A DNA stretch of 64,000 nucleotides from Bacteroides sp. GM023 (lineage in GTDB: Bacteria > Bacteroidota > Bacteroidia > Bacteroidales > Bacteroidaceae): positions 20,175-84,174 of the forward strand of contig NZ_JAAXGE010000019.1 of the NCBI RefSeq assembly GCF_014750685.1, given 5' to 3'. Of this stretch, positions 28,676 through 37,973 are shown in pieces (the stretch's first letter is position 1; each line of letters begins with the position of its first letter). Position numbers and translations under genes: made by a program. The notes beneath the pieces are model-generated. The model did no database searches and was not told the origin of the DNA. It worked only from the letters and a program-made list of their open reading frames with translations.

Positions 28676-30010
28676 ATGAATTTACGAATAACTCTTATTT
28701 CTTTTCTTTGCTTCTGTGCTGCAACTGTTCTTCGTGCTGAACGCGTAGATATGTTGAAAGCCGGTGCAAAAGCAAACGGTAAGACTCTTAATACAAAGTT
28801 AATCAATACTACAATCGACCGCCTCAATCGTGGTGGTGGCGGTACGCTTTTCTTTCCTGCCGGAACTTACCTGACGGGAAGCATCCACCTGAAAAGTAAT
28901 ATCACACTGGAACTGGAAGCCGGAGCAACTCTACTCTTTTCCGATAACTTTGATGATTATCTCCCCTTTGTGGAAGTTCGTCACGAAGGAGTGATGATGA
29001 AAAGTTTCCAACCCTTGATATATGCGGTAGATGCCGAGAATATAACCATTAAAGGAGAGGGGACATTGGACGGGCAAGGCAAGAAATGGTGGATGGAATT
29101 TTTCCGTGTCATGATTGACCTGAAAGATAATGGTATGCGTGATATTAATAAATATCAGTCGATGTGGGACGCCCAAAACGATACGACAGCGATTTATGCC
29201 GAAACAAACAAGGATTATGTGAATACATTGCAACGCCGTTTTTTCCGTCCGCCCTTTATACAGCCGGTTCGCTGTAAGAAAGTAAAGATTGAAGGAGTGA
29301 AAATCATCAATTCTCCTTTTTGGACGGTAAATCCGGAATTTTGTGAAAATGTGACTATAAAAGGTGTTACGATAAATAATGTTCCTTCGCCCAATACGGA
29401 TGGTATCAATCCCGAATCATGTCGTAATGTACATATCAGTGATTGCCATATTTCAGTCGGCGATGATTGTATAACCATTAAATCAGGAAGAGATGCGCAA
29501 GCCCGCCGTTTGGGAGTACCTTGTGAGAATATTACCATAACGAACTGTACGATGCTTTCCGGTCACGGTGGCGTTGTGATAGGTAGCGAGATGAGTGGAA
29601 GCGTGCGTAAGGTCACTATCTCTAATTGTGTGTTTGATGGAACAGATCGTGGAATACGTATCAAGTCAACCCGTGGAAGGGGCGGAGTAGTTGAAGATAT
29701 TCGTGTCAGTAATATTGTGATGAGTAATATCAAGCAGGAAGCGGTCGTGCTGAATCTGAAATACAGCAAGATGCCGGCAGAGCCAAAGAGCGAACGTACT
29801 CCGATATTCCGCAATGTGCATATCAGCGGAATGACTGTGACAAACGTAAAGACTCCCATCAAAATCGTAGGGCTGGAAGAAGCTCCTATCTCTGATATCG
29901 TATTGCGCGACATCCATATCCAGGGGGGAAAACAGAAGTGTATCTTTGAAGATTGCGAACGTATCACCATGGATGATGTAATCGTCAATGGAGAGGAGAT
30001 TAAATTATAA
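28676..30010 (+). CDS. GH28 polygalacturonase
   Basis: The 444-residue protein has a signal peptide (cleavage near LRAER) and a right-handed parallel beta-helix. All four GH28 signature motifs are intact: NTDG at residues 240-243, DD at 263-264, GHG at 296-298 and RIK at 328-330, so it should be an active inverting hydrolase of galacturonic acid linkages. With the PL1 lyase it supplies backbone cleavage or trimming. The esterase gene begins 28 bp downstream, so the two are probably translated from one message. Confidence 0.93.
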   Translation: MNLRITLISFLCFCAATVLRAERVDMLKAGAKANGKTLNTKLINTTIDRLNRGGGGTLFFPAGTYLTGSIHLKSNITLELEAGATLLFSDNFDDYLPFVEVRHEGVMMKSFQPLIYAVDAENITIKGEGTLDGQGKKWWMEFFRVMIDLKDNGMRDINKYQSMWDAQNDTTAIYAETNKDYVNTLQRRFFRPPFIQPVRCKKVKIEGVKIINSPFWTVNPEFCENVTIKGVTINNVPSPNTDGINPESCRNVHISDCHISVGDDCITIKSGRDAQARRLGVPCENITITNCTMLSGHGGVVIGSEMSGSVRKVTISNCVFDGTDRGIRIKSTRGRGGVVEDIRVSNIVMSNIKQEAVVLNLKYSKMPAEPKSERTPIFRNVHISGMTVTNVKTPIKIVGLEEAPISDIVLRDIHIQGGKQKCIFEDCERITMDDVIVNGEEIKL

Positions 30011-30038
30011 TATAGATAGAAATCAAATTAATCAGAAA

Positions 30039-32003
30039 ATGAAACGAATCCTTTTCACAATGCTTCTTGCCGCATCCCTTTCGGCAGAAGCGCAAACACA
30101 AACATATGAGACGGAATTTGCCCGTCCCTTGAACGAAGTCCTGACAGATATTCAGAACCGTTTTGGAGTACGATTGAAGTACGATATTGATACGGTAGGC
30201 AAGGTGTTGACCTATGCTGATTTCCGTATCCGCCCTTATTCGGTGGAAGAGTCCCTGACAAACGTACTGGCACCTTTTGATTATAAGTTTGTCAAGCAGA
30301 AAGGAAATATGTATAAGCTAAAAGCATATGAGTATCCACGCCGTACAGATGCGGATGGAGAAAAGATGCTGGCTTATCTCAATACGTTATATGCAGACCA
30401 ACAAACATTCGGACTTCGTGCCGATTCTTTGAAAAAGGAAGTTCGTCAACGTTTGGGAATGGATACTTTACTGGCTCAATGTGTGAAGTCAAAACCTATC
30501 CTTTCAAAGATACGCAAGTTCGATGGCTATACGGTACAGAATTTTGCCCTTGAAACACTTCCCGGATTATATGTCTGCGGTTCCATATATACTCCCCAAT
30601 CAAAAGGAAAACATGCATTGATAATCTGTCCGAACGGACATTTTGGTGGTGGTCGTTATCGTGAAGATCAGCAGCAGCGTATGGGCACTTTGGCACGTAT
30701 GGGAGCGGTCTGTGTAGATTATGACTTGTTTGGATGGGGAGAATCCATTCTGCAAGTTGGAAGTGCGGCACATCGCAGCAGTGCGGCACACACTATCCAG
30801 GCCATGAACGGTTTGTTGATTCTTAACTATATGCTTGCTTCCCGCAAAGATATTGATACCAACCGTATCGGAGCGAATGGTGGCTCAGGTGGCGGCACGC
30901 ATACTGTTTTATTAAGCGTATTGGATGACCGTTTTACTGCTTCTGCTCCGGTGGTAAGTCTGGCTTCCCATTTCGATGGCGGATGTCCTTGTGAAAGCGG
31001 AATGCCGATTCAGCTTTCTGCGGGAGGAACTTGCAACGCAGAATTGGCAGCTACTTTTGCCCCTCGTCCGCAATTGATTGTTTCGGATGGCGGAGACTGG
31101 ACAGCAAGCGTTCCTGCTTTGGAATTTCCTTATTTGCAGCGAATATACGGGTTCTATCATGCAAAAGATAAAGTAACCAATGTACATCTCCCGAAAGAAA
31201 AGCATGACTTCGGCCCTAATAAGAGAAATGCAGTCTATGACTTTTTCGCGGACGTATTCAATTTGAATAAGAAGATGTTGGATGAAAGTAAAGTTACCAT
31301 TGAACCGGAATCTGCCATGTATAGCTTCGGAGAAAACGGTGAATTACTTCCTGAAGGTGCCATCCGTTCATTTGATAAGGTAGCGGCTTACTTTGATAAG
31401 AAAGCGTTTGCCAAACTAAAATCGGATGCTTCTCTTGAGAAAAAAGCGATGGACTGGGTAGCTTCACTGAATTTGAATGACGATAAGAAAGCCGGATTTG
31501 CCGTAACAACTATTTATAATCATTTGCGCCAGGTACGTGATTGGCACAATGACCATCCTTATACAACAATTCCTGCCGGTATCAATCCATTGACAGGTAA
31601 ACCATTAAGCAAACTCGACCGCGAAATGATAGCCGATTCTGCCATGCCGAAAGAAGTACATGAGAGACTGATGAAGGGGTTGCGCAGAGTGCTGACAGAA
31701 GAACAAATAGAGCAAATACTTGATAAATATACGGTTGGCAAGGTAGCATTTACTTTGAAAGGTTATCAGGCGATTGTTCCTGAAATGACAGAAGAAGAAA
31801 CAGCTTTTGTCCTGGAACAATTAAAACTGGCTCGTGAGCAAGCTGTTGATTATAAAAATATGAAGCAGATTTCTGCTATCTTTGAAATCTATAAAACCAA
31901 GTGCGAACAGTACTTCAATGAACATGGTCGCAATTGGCGTCAGATGTTTAAGGACTATGTAAACAAGCGAAACGCAGAAAAGAAAGCTCAAGGAAAGAAG
32001 TAG
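30039..32003 (+). CDS. Esterase fusion: STN-like, alpha/beta hydrolase and DUF3826
   Basis: I take the ATG at 30039, which gives a signal peptide (cleavage near AEAQT). The 654-residue protein has three parts. Residues about 22-100 resemble an STN/secretin-type small domain (PLNEVLTDIQNRFGVRLKYD). About 150-430 is an alpha/beta hydrolase of the acetyl-xylan-esterase-like type with nucleophile Ser283 in GGSGGG and a late KEKHDFG that can supply the His. About 440-650 is helical and resembles DUF3826 (LTEEQIEQILDKYTVGKV, basic C-terminus), like the protein at 20343. The likely role is removal of acetyl or methyl esters from pectin. The three-part fusion is unusual to me. Confidence 0.75.
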   Translation: MKRILFTMLLAASLSAEAQTQTYETEFARPLNEVLTDIQNRFGVRLKYDIDTVGKVLTYADFRIRPYSVEESLTNVLAPFDYKFVKQKGNMYKLKAYEYPRRTDADGEKMLAYLNTLYADQQTFGLRADSLKKEVRQRLGMDTLLAQCVKSKPILSKIRKFDGYTVQNFALETLPGLYVCGSIYTPQSKGKHALIICPNGHFGGGRYREDQQQRMGTLARMGAVCVDYDLFGWGESILQVGSAAHRSSAAHTIQAMNGLLILNYMLASRKDIDTNRIGANGGSGGGTHTVLLSVLDDRFTASAPVVSLASHFDGGCPCESGMPIQLSAGGTCNAELAATFAPRPQLIVSDGGDWTASVPALEFPYLQRIYGFYHAKDKVTNVHLPKEKHDFGPNKRNAVYDFFADVFNLNKKMLDESKVTIEPESAMYSFGENGELLPEGAIRSFDKVAAYFDKKAFAKLKSDASLEKKAMDWVASLNLNDDKKAGFAVTTIYNHLRQVRDWHNDHPYTTIPAGINPLTGKPLSKLDREMIADSAMPKEVHERLMKGLRRVLTEEQIEQILDKYTVGKVAFTLKGYQAIVPEMTEEETAFVLEQLKLAREQAVDYKNMKQISAIFEIYKTKCEQYFNEHGRNWRQMFKDYVNKRNAEKKAQGKK

Positions 32004-32041
32004 AATCACTTTATCCGAATCCGAATAAAAGACTATAAAGG

Positions 32042-32085
32042 AAAGGCAATAACCCGCTGAAAAAATGGGTTATTGCCTTTCTTCT
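32042..32085 (+). terminator. Terminator closing the + strand enzyme block
   Basis: Perfect 14-bp arms AAAGGCAATAACCC (32042-32055) and GGGTTATTGCCTTT (32067-32080), then a short T/C-rich run. Confidence 0.9.
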
Positions 32086-32188
32086 GTTATTGGTTTTCAA
32101 TCAGTCAATCCGATTATTAATCGGAATTAAACATCTTTTTTGTGAAAAATGTGTTATCTTGTAAACGACTAACAGAATAGTATATTAT

Positions 32189-32980
32189 ATGAGTAAGCAA
32201 AAAGTAGCATTGGTGCTTTCTATGGGTGGAGCACGTGGAATAGCACATATTGGAGTAATTGAAGAATTACTGCGGCATGATTTTGAGATAACCTCTATTT
32301 CAGGAAGCTCGATGGGAGCAATGGTAGGAGCGATGTACGCTTCGGGAAAAATGGAAGAGTGTAAGGAGTGGCTATACCATTGGGATAAACGTAAGATGTG
32401 GGAATTGGCAGACCTCACATTGAGCAGGGACGGACTTGTGAAAGGTGATCGCTTTATCAAGGAATTAAAGCAGATTATTCCCGATATGAATATTGAGGAT
32501 TTGCCGATTCCCTATGTGGCGATGGCTACGGATATTGTCCGTGACCAGGAAGTGCGATTCGACCGGGGAAGTCTGCATGAAGCGATTCGTGCTTCTATTT
32601 CCATACCCATGGTTTTCCGTCCTTTACGGAAAGACGGTATGGTTTTAATTGATGGAGGTATTTTGAATCCTCTCCCGTTAAGCCATGTGCAGCGCACGGA
32701 AGGGGATATTCTGATAGCAGTCGATGTGAATGCTCCGGTCGATTGTGGCAAGAAAAAGAAGATGAGTCCATACAATCTGTTGACGGAATCTTCAAGGATG
32801 ATGATGCAGCAAATCACCCGTTACCAGGTAGACCGTTGTCAACCCGACCTGTTAATTCAAATGTCCGGCAATGCTTATGATATGATGGAATTTCATCATG
32901 CGGCCGCTATTGTGGAAACAGGAGTTAAAGTCGCCCGACAGGCATTACAGGACTTTACTCAACATAAATCATCTTTTTAG
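32189..32980 (+). CDS. Patatin-like phospholipase
   Basis: The 263-residue cytoplasmic protein (no signal peptide) has the full patatin set: oxyanion loop GGARG (13-17), nucleophile Ser41 in GSSMG (39-43) and the catalytic Asp155 in DGG. It belongs to the RssA/NTE-like group of bacterial patatin lipases, acting on phospholipid or lysophospholipid. It lies between the two pectin operons with its own terminator upstream, so I infer a housekeeping function. Its last 26 bp overlap the 3' end of the opposite-strand SDR gene. Confidence 0.9.
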   Translation: MSKQKVALVLSMGGARGIAHIGVIEELLRHDFEITSISGSSMGAMVGAMYASGKMEECKEWLYHWDKRKMWELADLTLSRDGLVKGDRFIKELKQIIPDMNIEDLPIPYVAMATDIVRDQEVRFDRGSLHEAIRASISIPMVFRPLRKDGMVLIDGGILNPLPLSHVQRTEGDILIAVDVNAPVDCGKKKKMSPYNLLTESSRMMMQQITRYQVDRCQPDLLIQMSGNAYDMMEFHHAAAIVETGVKVARQALQDFTQHKSSF

Positions 32981-33842
32981 TCATTCCACCGTCAATGGTC
33001 ATGTTTTCTCCATTGATAAAGTCATTCTCTTCCTGGCAGAGGAATAAACACATACGGGCAATATCTTCCGGTTTTCCTACTCGTCGGGAAGGATGCTGTG
33101 AATGGTCTTCCGGGCGAAGCTGGTCGTAATCATGGTTTTGTATCCATCCCGGTGCGATGGAGTTAACCGTAATGTTATATTCGGAGAGTGATAAGGCCAA
33201 AGCGTGAGTCAACGAAAAGATTCCACCCTTGGAAGCAGCATAACCTTCACTTCCTGGCTCGCTCATCAAATAGCGTGTAGAGCAGATATTAATAATTCTT
33301 CCATATGGGTTGGGAGAGAATTGTGCTTTACGATGAATGGCAAGTAATCGTGAGGTGATAAATGCAGGGCGCAGATTCACAGAAAGAATCTTATCAAAAT
33401 CCTCCACACTTGTCTCCGTGATAGGAGAGAACTTGCTGATTCCTACATTGTTGATGATAATGTCAATGTCTTCCCAATCCTTCAGAATTTGCAGCATACA
33501 GTTCTCAAGCGTATCTTTATCACTGGCATCTACCTGGTAGAATATGGCTCCGGTTTCTTTAGCAGTCTGTTGCCCCGCTACTTCGTTTATATCGCAAAAA
33601 ACTACTCGATTTCCAGCCTGACAGAAAGCTTCTACTATTGCTTTGCCTATACCTTCCGCACCACCGGTGACGAATACTCTTCTTTGCGAATTCTCCGCCT
33701 TTGATTTGGTTTCAGTTGCCTGCTCTGATTTTACCGTGTGAGTTGTTGTGGATTTCTTTTTGCCATACTTTTGCGCCTGTTTCCAGGCAGCTTTCCTGGC
33801 TTCATATAGTTCCTGTTGTTTTTCTATATAATTATCTGCCAT
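32955..33842 (-). CDS. Short-chain dehydrogenase/reductase with basic N-terminal extension
   Basis: I take the ATG at 33842 (MADNYIEKQQ); an upstream in-frame start at 33929 adds hydrophobic residues and lacks support. The 295-residue protein has a 53-residue charged N-terminal tail (YIEKQQELYEARKAAW, then a Lys/Thr-rich linker) before a classical Rossmann fold: TGGAEGIG (59-66), NNVG, and the catalytic YAASK (Tyr201, Lys205). The motif NNVG and the ending GENMTIDGGMTKKM fit NAD(P)-dependent sugar or polyol oxidoreductases. Substrate unknown. Its upstream region is array C. Confidence 0.88.
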   Translation of the reverse strand: MADNYIEKQQELYEARKAAWKQAQKYGKKKSTTTHTVKSEQATETKSKAENSQRRVFVTGGAEGIGKAIVEAFCQAGNRVVFCDINEVAGQQTAKETGAIFYQVDASDKDTLENCMLQILKDWEDIDIIINNVGISKFSPITETSVEDFDKILSVNLRPAFITSRLLAIHRKAQFSPNPYGRIINICSTRYLMSEPGSEGYAASKGGIFSLTHALALSLSEYNITVNSIAPGWIQNHDYDQLRPEDHSQHPSRRVGKPEDIARMCLFLCQEENDFINGENMTIDGGMTKKMIYVE

Positions 33843-33897
33843 TGTTTCTTTTTTTATTGGCAAATGTAAAACATAAAAAGGAAAAATACAAAGAATC

Positions 33898-34051
33898 GAC
33901 CGCTTGATTGGATAGAAACGACTGCTCAATTCATAAGAAATGACCGTTCGATTTGTAAGGAACGACCGTATGATTATAACAAAACGACCGCTCGTTTCTG
34001 TTAAAACGGGCGGTCGATTTTATTCAAATGACAGTTCGAATCTTAAAAGCT
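33898..34051. repeat. Degenerate 22-bp tandem array C (7 units)
   Basis: Units begin at 33898, 33920, 33942, 33964, 33986, 34008 and 34030, each exactly 22 bp. Five of them begin GACCG or GACTG and the fifth-to-sixth pair inverts: CGACCGCTCG at 33985-33994 faces GGGCGGTCG at 34008-34016. Units end in A/C-rich tails (GAAAC, GGAAC, AAAAC). The last unit overlaps the stop codon of the - strand GH78 fusion. This is the clearest of the three arrays. Confidence 0.8.
33984..34018 (-). terminator. Terminator of the GH95-GH105-GH140-GH78 operon, formed inside array C
   Basis: Read on the - strand, AATCGACCGCCCGTTT pairs with AAACGAGCGGTCG (one G-U pair) around a 5-nt loop and is followed by TTTTGTT. 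It lies 25 bp after the stop of the GH78 fusion, so one unit pair of the 22-bp array doubles as the operon terminator. Confidence 0.7.
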
Positions 34052-37000
34052 CTTTGGGTCTATTTCTGCATATTTGACTCGTTGGCGACGCCAGGTATAA
34101 ACAGCATGTAGTTTCCCGTCCTTCCCCTGAATAATACTCGGATAAGAATATTGGCTGATTGGGCTGTCTTCCAATGTGAGAACAGGCTTCCAACTGATTC
34201 CATCTTCTGATACAGCTAGGCAGAGCGGAGTACGAGGCCCTTTCGGAGTTCCGGGTAGCGTAGAGAAGTTGTTATAGATAAGCACATGTCTGCCATCTTT
34301 CATAGTCACAGCATCTGTTCCTGAATTATTATTCGGAACATCCAGCAATGTAACTTTGCTCCATGTATCTCCGTTATCGCTGCTCCAGGCAGTCGCTATC
34401 TGTGCGTTACGTGTACGGCAAAGCACTTGCAATCTTCCGTCCCTATGCTTCAGAATACTGGGTTGTATGGCATAAATCGGTTTTGCGCCTTCTTCTTTGA
34501 TAGCTTCTCCACCTTCCTGGTCATCTGTATTTATCCCTCCCTTTTTACGGTTTTGAGTAGGTACGGATAATTCTGCATCCAACGGGTCTACCATCCTCCA
34601 GGTTTTACCCTTGTCATCGGAAATCTCAAAGTGAACACGCCAGCCATTACTGCCTTCCGTACTGGAAGGACAGATAATACGTCCGTTGATATATTCCGGT
34701 TTATTCTTGATAGGACCTAGAAAACCTTTCGGCAGAGGTTCGCGTTTGCTCCATGTCTTTCCACCGTCACGTGAACGAACCAACCAGCCTGTCCAGTCAC
34801 TTACTTTCAGACCTATTTTGTAGAACAGAATCAAGTCACCACCGGGAACCTGAAAAAGTACCGGATTCCAGCAGGCTTTCCGACGGGCAATCAGTTTTCC
34901 CTTTGCATCCTTTACAGGTGTACAGGTAGAGTCAATTCCCGCTAAAATAGCTTGTGAATCTTTGAGTGAAAATACCCCGTCAGCAGCAAGTTGGGGGGCG
35001 GTCCATTCTTTAGCGCCTTTCGGCTTGCGGCATACCCATATACAACAGTCGGGATTACGCTCTTTCGTTCCACCGAAGAAGGAAGCAACAAGGTCGCCGT
35101 TCTTTGTCTCTACAATAGTAGCTCCATGACATTCGGGAAAAGAAGCCTTTTCGTATAGAAATTCATCACTTAGAATAGCTGTATTCTTAGTCGGTATATC
35201 CACGCTGAAATGATATTTTCCTGAGCCTATTTTCTCTTTTCGGCCATCCGGCAAATGTACTTCTCCTGTTGTATTTGCAGGAAGCTCAATATCCCATTCC
35301 AGATGCATGGGCGTTTTGCTCCATCGGCTGGTTATTTTTCCGTAGATACTCATATAAGACGCATCCACTTTACCCAATTCTTGAACTTCAAAAGCCGGTT
35401 GGAAAACAATATGTTTATAACCGGATTTCCAACGGTCTGCCCGAATACCTGCGAGATTATTGAAACACCAGGGTAATAAGTCCCCTAAAAGCATCACGTG
35501 GTTACCACTATTCATTTCAGGATTTGCCGTATCACCGTTCCATAATTCCCAAATAGTAGTAGCGCCTTTTTCAACCATGTATCCCCAGGAAGGATATGTG
35601 TTGTTAGTAGCAAGCAAGTAAGCTACATCGGCATGCCCGCGACGGCTTAATTCGCGCAACAACCATTGTACACCTATTACTCCGGTGCTGATATGTCCTT
35701 TGTTAGTTGTAATGATCGAGGTAACGGCATTCTTGGCTACTTCCTTGATGTGATTTTTAGGAACCAAACCGAAAGCAAGCGGCAGAATATTTGCAGTAAC
35801 CGTATTATTTCCATAGTAGATACTATCCGGATATAGCGTATGTCCCGGAACGGGGGAAGTTCCCTCTTTTATATGCAGGAAACGGGCATTGAATGCATCT
35901 TTCATACGATGTTCCAAGTCTTCCCACTCTTCCGCATCCTCTTTCAGCCCTTGCAGACTTGCAAAACGATGCATCAGTTGCAGCACTTTCAGATAATAGG
36001 CAGTAGCGATTAACGAACCGTCTGTTTTGCGGGAAGGGTCTTTACTATGAATCAGTTCCAATGATTCGGGCGGAACACACCAGTCACCATATTTGTCTTT
36101 GGTAATGATAAATTCCTCTGTCATGTAGTATTCACGAATATGGGACACCCACTTCTTGATAGCCGGATAATTCGTTTCTATCGGACGTTTGTCTCCGAAA
36201 TTGGTGAAAAGCATATCACATGCCATAGGTAAGGCAGTAGGCCAGGTCACATTGTCCGAGTAATAGTTCCAGTAAGCCGGAGCTACATCGGGAATACAGC
36301 CATCCTCACGTTGTGCTTCGCAGATGTCACGTGCCCATTTGGTGTACATGGCATGATTATCGAAAAGCATACTTTCTCCCCAACAACCCATAGTGCGGTC
36401 GCCTAGCCAGGGCTGACGTTCATTACGTTGCGGACAGTCTACCGGCATACCTTTATAATTGCTCCGGATTCCCCAAAATGCGTTACGGACAATCTTATTC
36501 AGCGTCTCATCGGAACAACTGAAAGAACCCGTATGTTCCATTTCATCTTCTACAACTTCAGCCACGAAATCTTCCGCCTTTGCGTCAGGATAATTGCTGA
36601 CTTCTACATAGCGGAAACCATGATAAATAAAACGGGGTGCCCAGGTAGCATCTTTACCTTCCCGTCCGTTTACAATGTATACATCTGTAGAACGGGCGTC
36701 ACGCAGATTCCTGGTATAGAGTTCTCCATTGGCCTGCAAGGTTTCTGCGAAGCGGAGACGAATACTATCACCTGTCTGCCCTTTTATATGGAAACGTACC
36801 CAGCCTGCCATATTCTGACCGAAGTCCAGGATATATTTATCACCCAGCTTTTTGATAGAAACAGGCTTCAATGTTTCCATTACTTTCATACCCGGCATCA
36901 TTTGGGCGCGTAATGTGCCCGAAGGAATACTTACCCGTTGTGCCGGCATCCAGTTCTTGTCATCATATCCGTTTTGCGTCCAGTTTCCCAGTTCTTTGCG

Positions 37001-37909
37001 GGCATCATATTCTTCACCGTCATATTCGTTGTTGCTACGAATAGGACCTTCGGTAGTCAATTTCCATGAAGTGTTTGTAGAAATTGTTTCTTTGCTGCCA
37101 TCCGTATATTCAACAATCAGATTCAGACGAAGTTTGGGATAACCGAATGTTGGTATCTTGTATGGTTTGTAATTCTGACGCATCGTATAGAAACGACCGT
37201 TTCCCAAAGTAACGCCAATGGCGTTCTCTTTCTGAAGTTGCGAAGTAACATCGTAGGTATTATACAGAATTGTTTTCCGGTAATCGGTAGGAGCGGGCGC
37301 CAATACCTGGTTACCGATACGCTGTCCGTTGATAAACAATTCGTAAAGTCCCATTCCGGCAATGTGTATCGTTGCACGTTTCACTCCTTTGTTTAAAGCA
37401 AATTCTTTGCGAAGGTAACGGGCTGCCAGGCGACTCCATTGAGTCTCACTATCACCGGGCGCGGCACGGTCCAAACCAATCCACTGACCTTGCCAGTCTG
37501 CTTCGTTTAGTAATCCCATGCTCCAGGAAGCCGGAGCACTCCAGTCTGCTTCACCCTTATTGGTATATGCTTTCACTTTCCAGTAATAGGGAGCATTGCG
37601 CTTTAAGGACTTTCCCTGATAAGTGATCCATTGGGAAGCGTCGGACTCTATTTTTCCCGAATCCCAAATATCCCCTTTTCCTTGTGCCAATAGATCGGGA
37701 GAAGATGCAACAAGAATGTGATACGCTGTTTGCATCACATTCTGTTCTCCTGATTCGATACGCCAACCTAGACGTGGCTGGCGTACATCGATACCTATCG
37801 GATTCTTTAGCTGCTCTACTCGCAGGTCGGTTATGCCTATGGCTGCATGTAGCGAACCTGCAAAGAACAGAAGAGAAAATATAGATAATATAAATATTCT
37901 TTTATTCAT
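34043..37909 (-). CDS. GH78 rhamnosidase fused to a sialidase-like propeller
   Basis: The 1288-residue protein has a signal peptide (cleavage near LHAA). Residues about 25-890 form a complete GH78 enzyme: fibronectin-like and beta-sandwich domains, then the (alpha/alpha)6 barrel with the canonical VDCPQRNERQPWLGD (Asp491) and a Glu-containing TIWELWNGD. Residues about 905-1288 form a sialidase/BNR six-bladed propeller with Asp boxes SRDGGKTW, SDDKGKTW and SSDNGDTW. Neither half is truncated. It is last in the - strand operon, 64 bp after GH140. I infer sequential removal of L-rhamnose and a second acidic sugar from one pectic side chain; the propeller's substrate is unknown. Confidence 0.87.
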   Translation of the reverse strand: MNKRIFILSIFSLLFFAGSLHAAIGITDLRVEQLKNPIGIDVRQPRLGWRIESGEQNVMQTAYHILVASSPDLLAQGKGDIWDSGKIESDASQWITYQGKSLKRNAPYYWKVKAYTNKGEADWSAPASWSMGLLNEADWQGQWIGLDRAAPGDSETQWSRLAARYLRKEFALNKGVKRATIHIAGMGLYELFINGQRIGNQVLAPAPTDYRKTILYNTYDVTSQLQKENAIGVTLGNGRFYTMRQNYKPYKIPTFGYPKLRLNLIVEYTDGSKETISTNTSWKLTTEGPIRSNNEYDGEEYDARKELGNWTQNGYDDKNWMPAQRVSIPSGTLRAQMMPGMKVMETLKPVSIKKLGDKYILDFGQNMAGWVRFHIKGQTGDSIRLRFAETLQANGELYTRNLRDARSTDVYIVNGREGKDATWAPRFIYHGFRYVEVSNYPDAKAEDFVAEVVEDEMEHTGSFSCSDETLNKIVRNAFWGIRSNYKGMPVDCPQRNERQPWLGDRTMGCWGESMLFDNHAMYTKWARDICEAQREDGCIPDVAPAYWNYYSDNVTWPTALPMACDMLFTNFGDKRPIETNYPAIKKWVSHIREYYMTEEFIITKDKYGDWCVPPESLELIHSKDPSRKTDGSLIATAYYLKVLQLMHRFASLQGLKEDAEEWEDLEHRMKDAFNARFLHIKEGTSPVPGHTLYPDSIYYGNNTVTANILPLAFGLVPKNHIKEVAKNAVTSIITTNKGHISTGVIGVQWLLRELSRRGHADVAYLLATNNTYPSWGYMVEKGATTIWELWNGDTANPEMNSGNHVMLLGDLLPWCFNNLAGIRADRWKSGYKHIVFQPAFEVQELGKVDASYMSIYGKITSRWSKTPMHLEWDIELPANTTGEVHLPDGRKEKIGSGKYHFSVDIPTKNTAILSDEFLYEKASFPECHGATIVETKNGDLVASFFGGTKERNPDCCIWVCRKPKGAKEWTAPQLAADGVFSLKDSQAILAGIDSTCTPVKDAKGKLIARRKACWNPVLFQVPGGDLILFYKIGLKVSDWTGWLVRSRDGGKTWSKREPLPKGFLGPIKNKPEYINGRIICPSSTEGSNGWRVHFEISDDKGKTWRMVDPLDAELSVPTQNRKKGGINTDDQEGGEAIKEEGAKPIYAIQPSILKHRDGRLQVLCRTRNAQIATAWSSDNGDTWSKVTLLDVPNNNSGTDAVTMKDGRHVLIYNNFSTLPGTPKGPRTPLCLAVSEDGISWKPVLTLEDSPISQYSYPSIIQGKDGKLHAVYTWRRQRVKYAEIDPKSF

Positions 37910-37973
37910 GAGCGTTGATTATATAAAGAGAGTGGCTACTAACTTTATGTAGCTAATTTGTACCGAATGGAAA

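Noticed and set aside
33898..34051. CRISPR array
   Set aside because: Units are contiguous 22-mers with no alternating conserved repeat and unique spacer, and no cas gene is present in the window.
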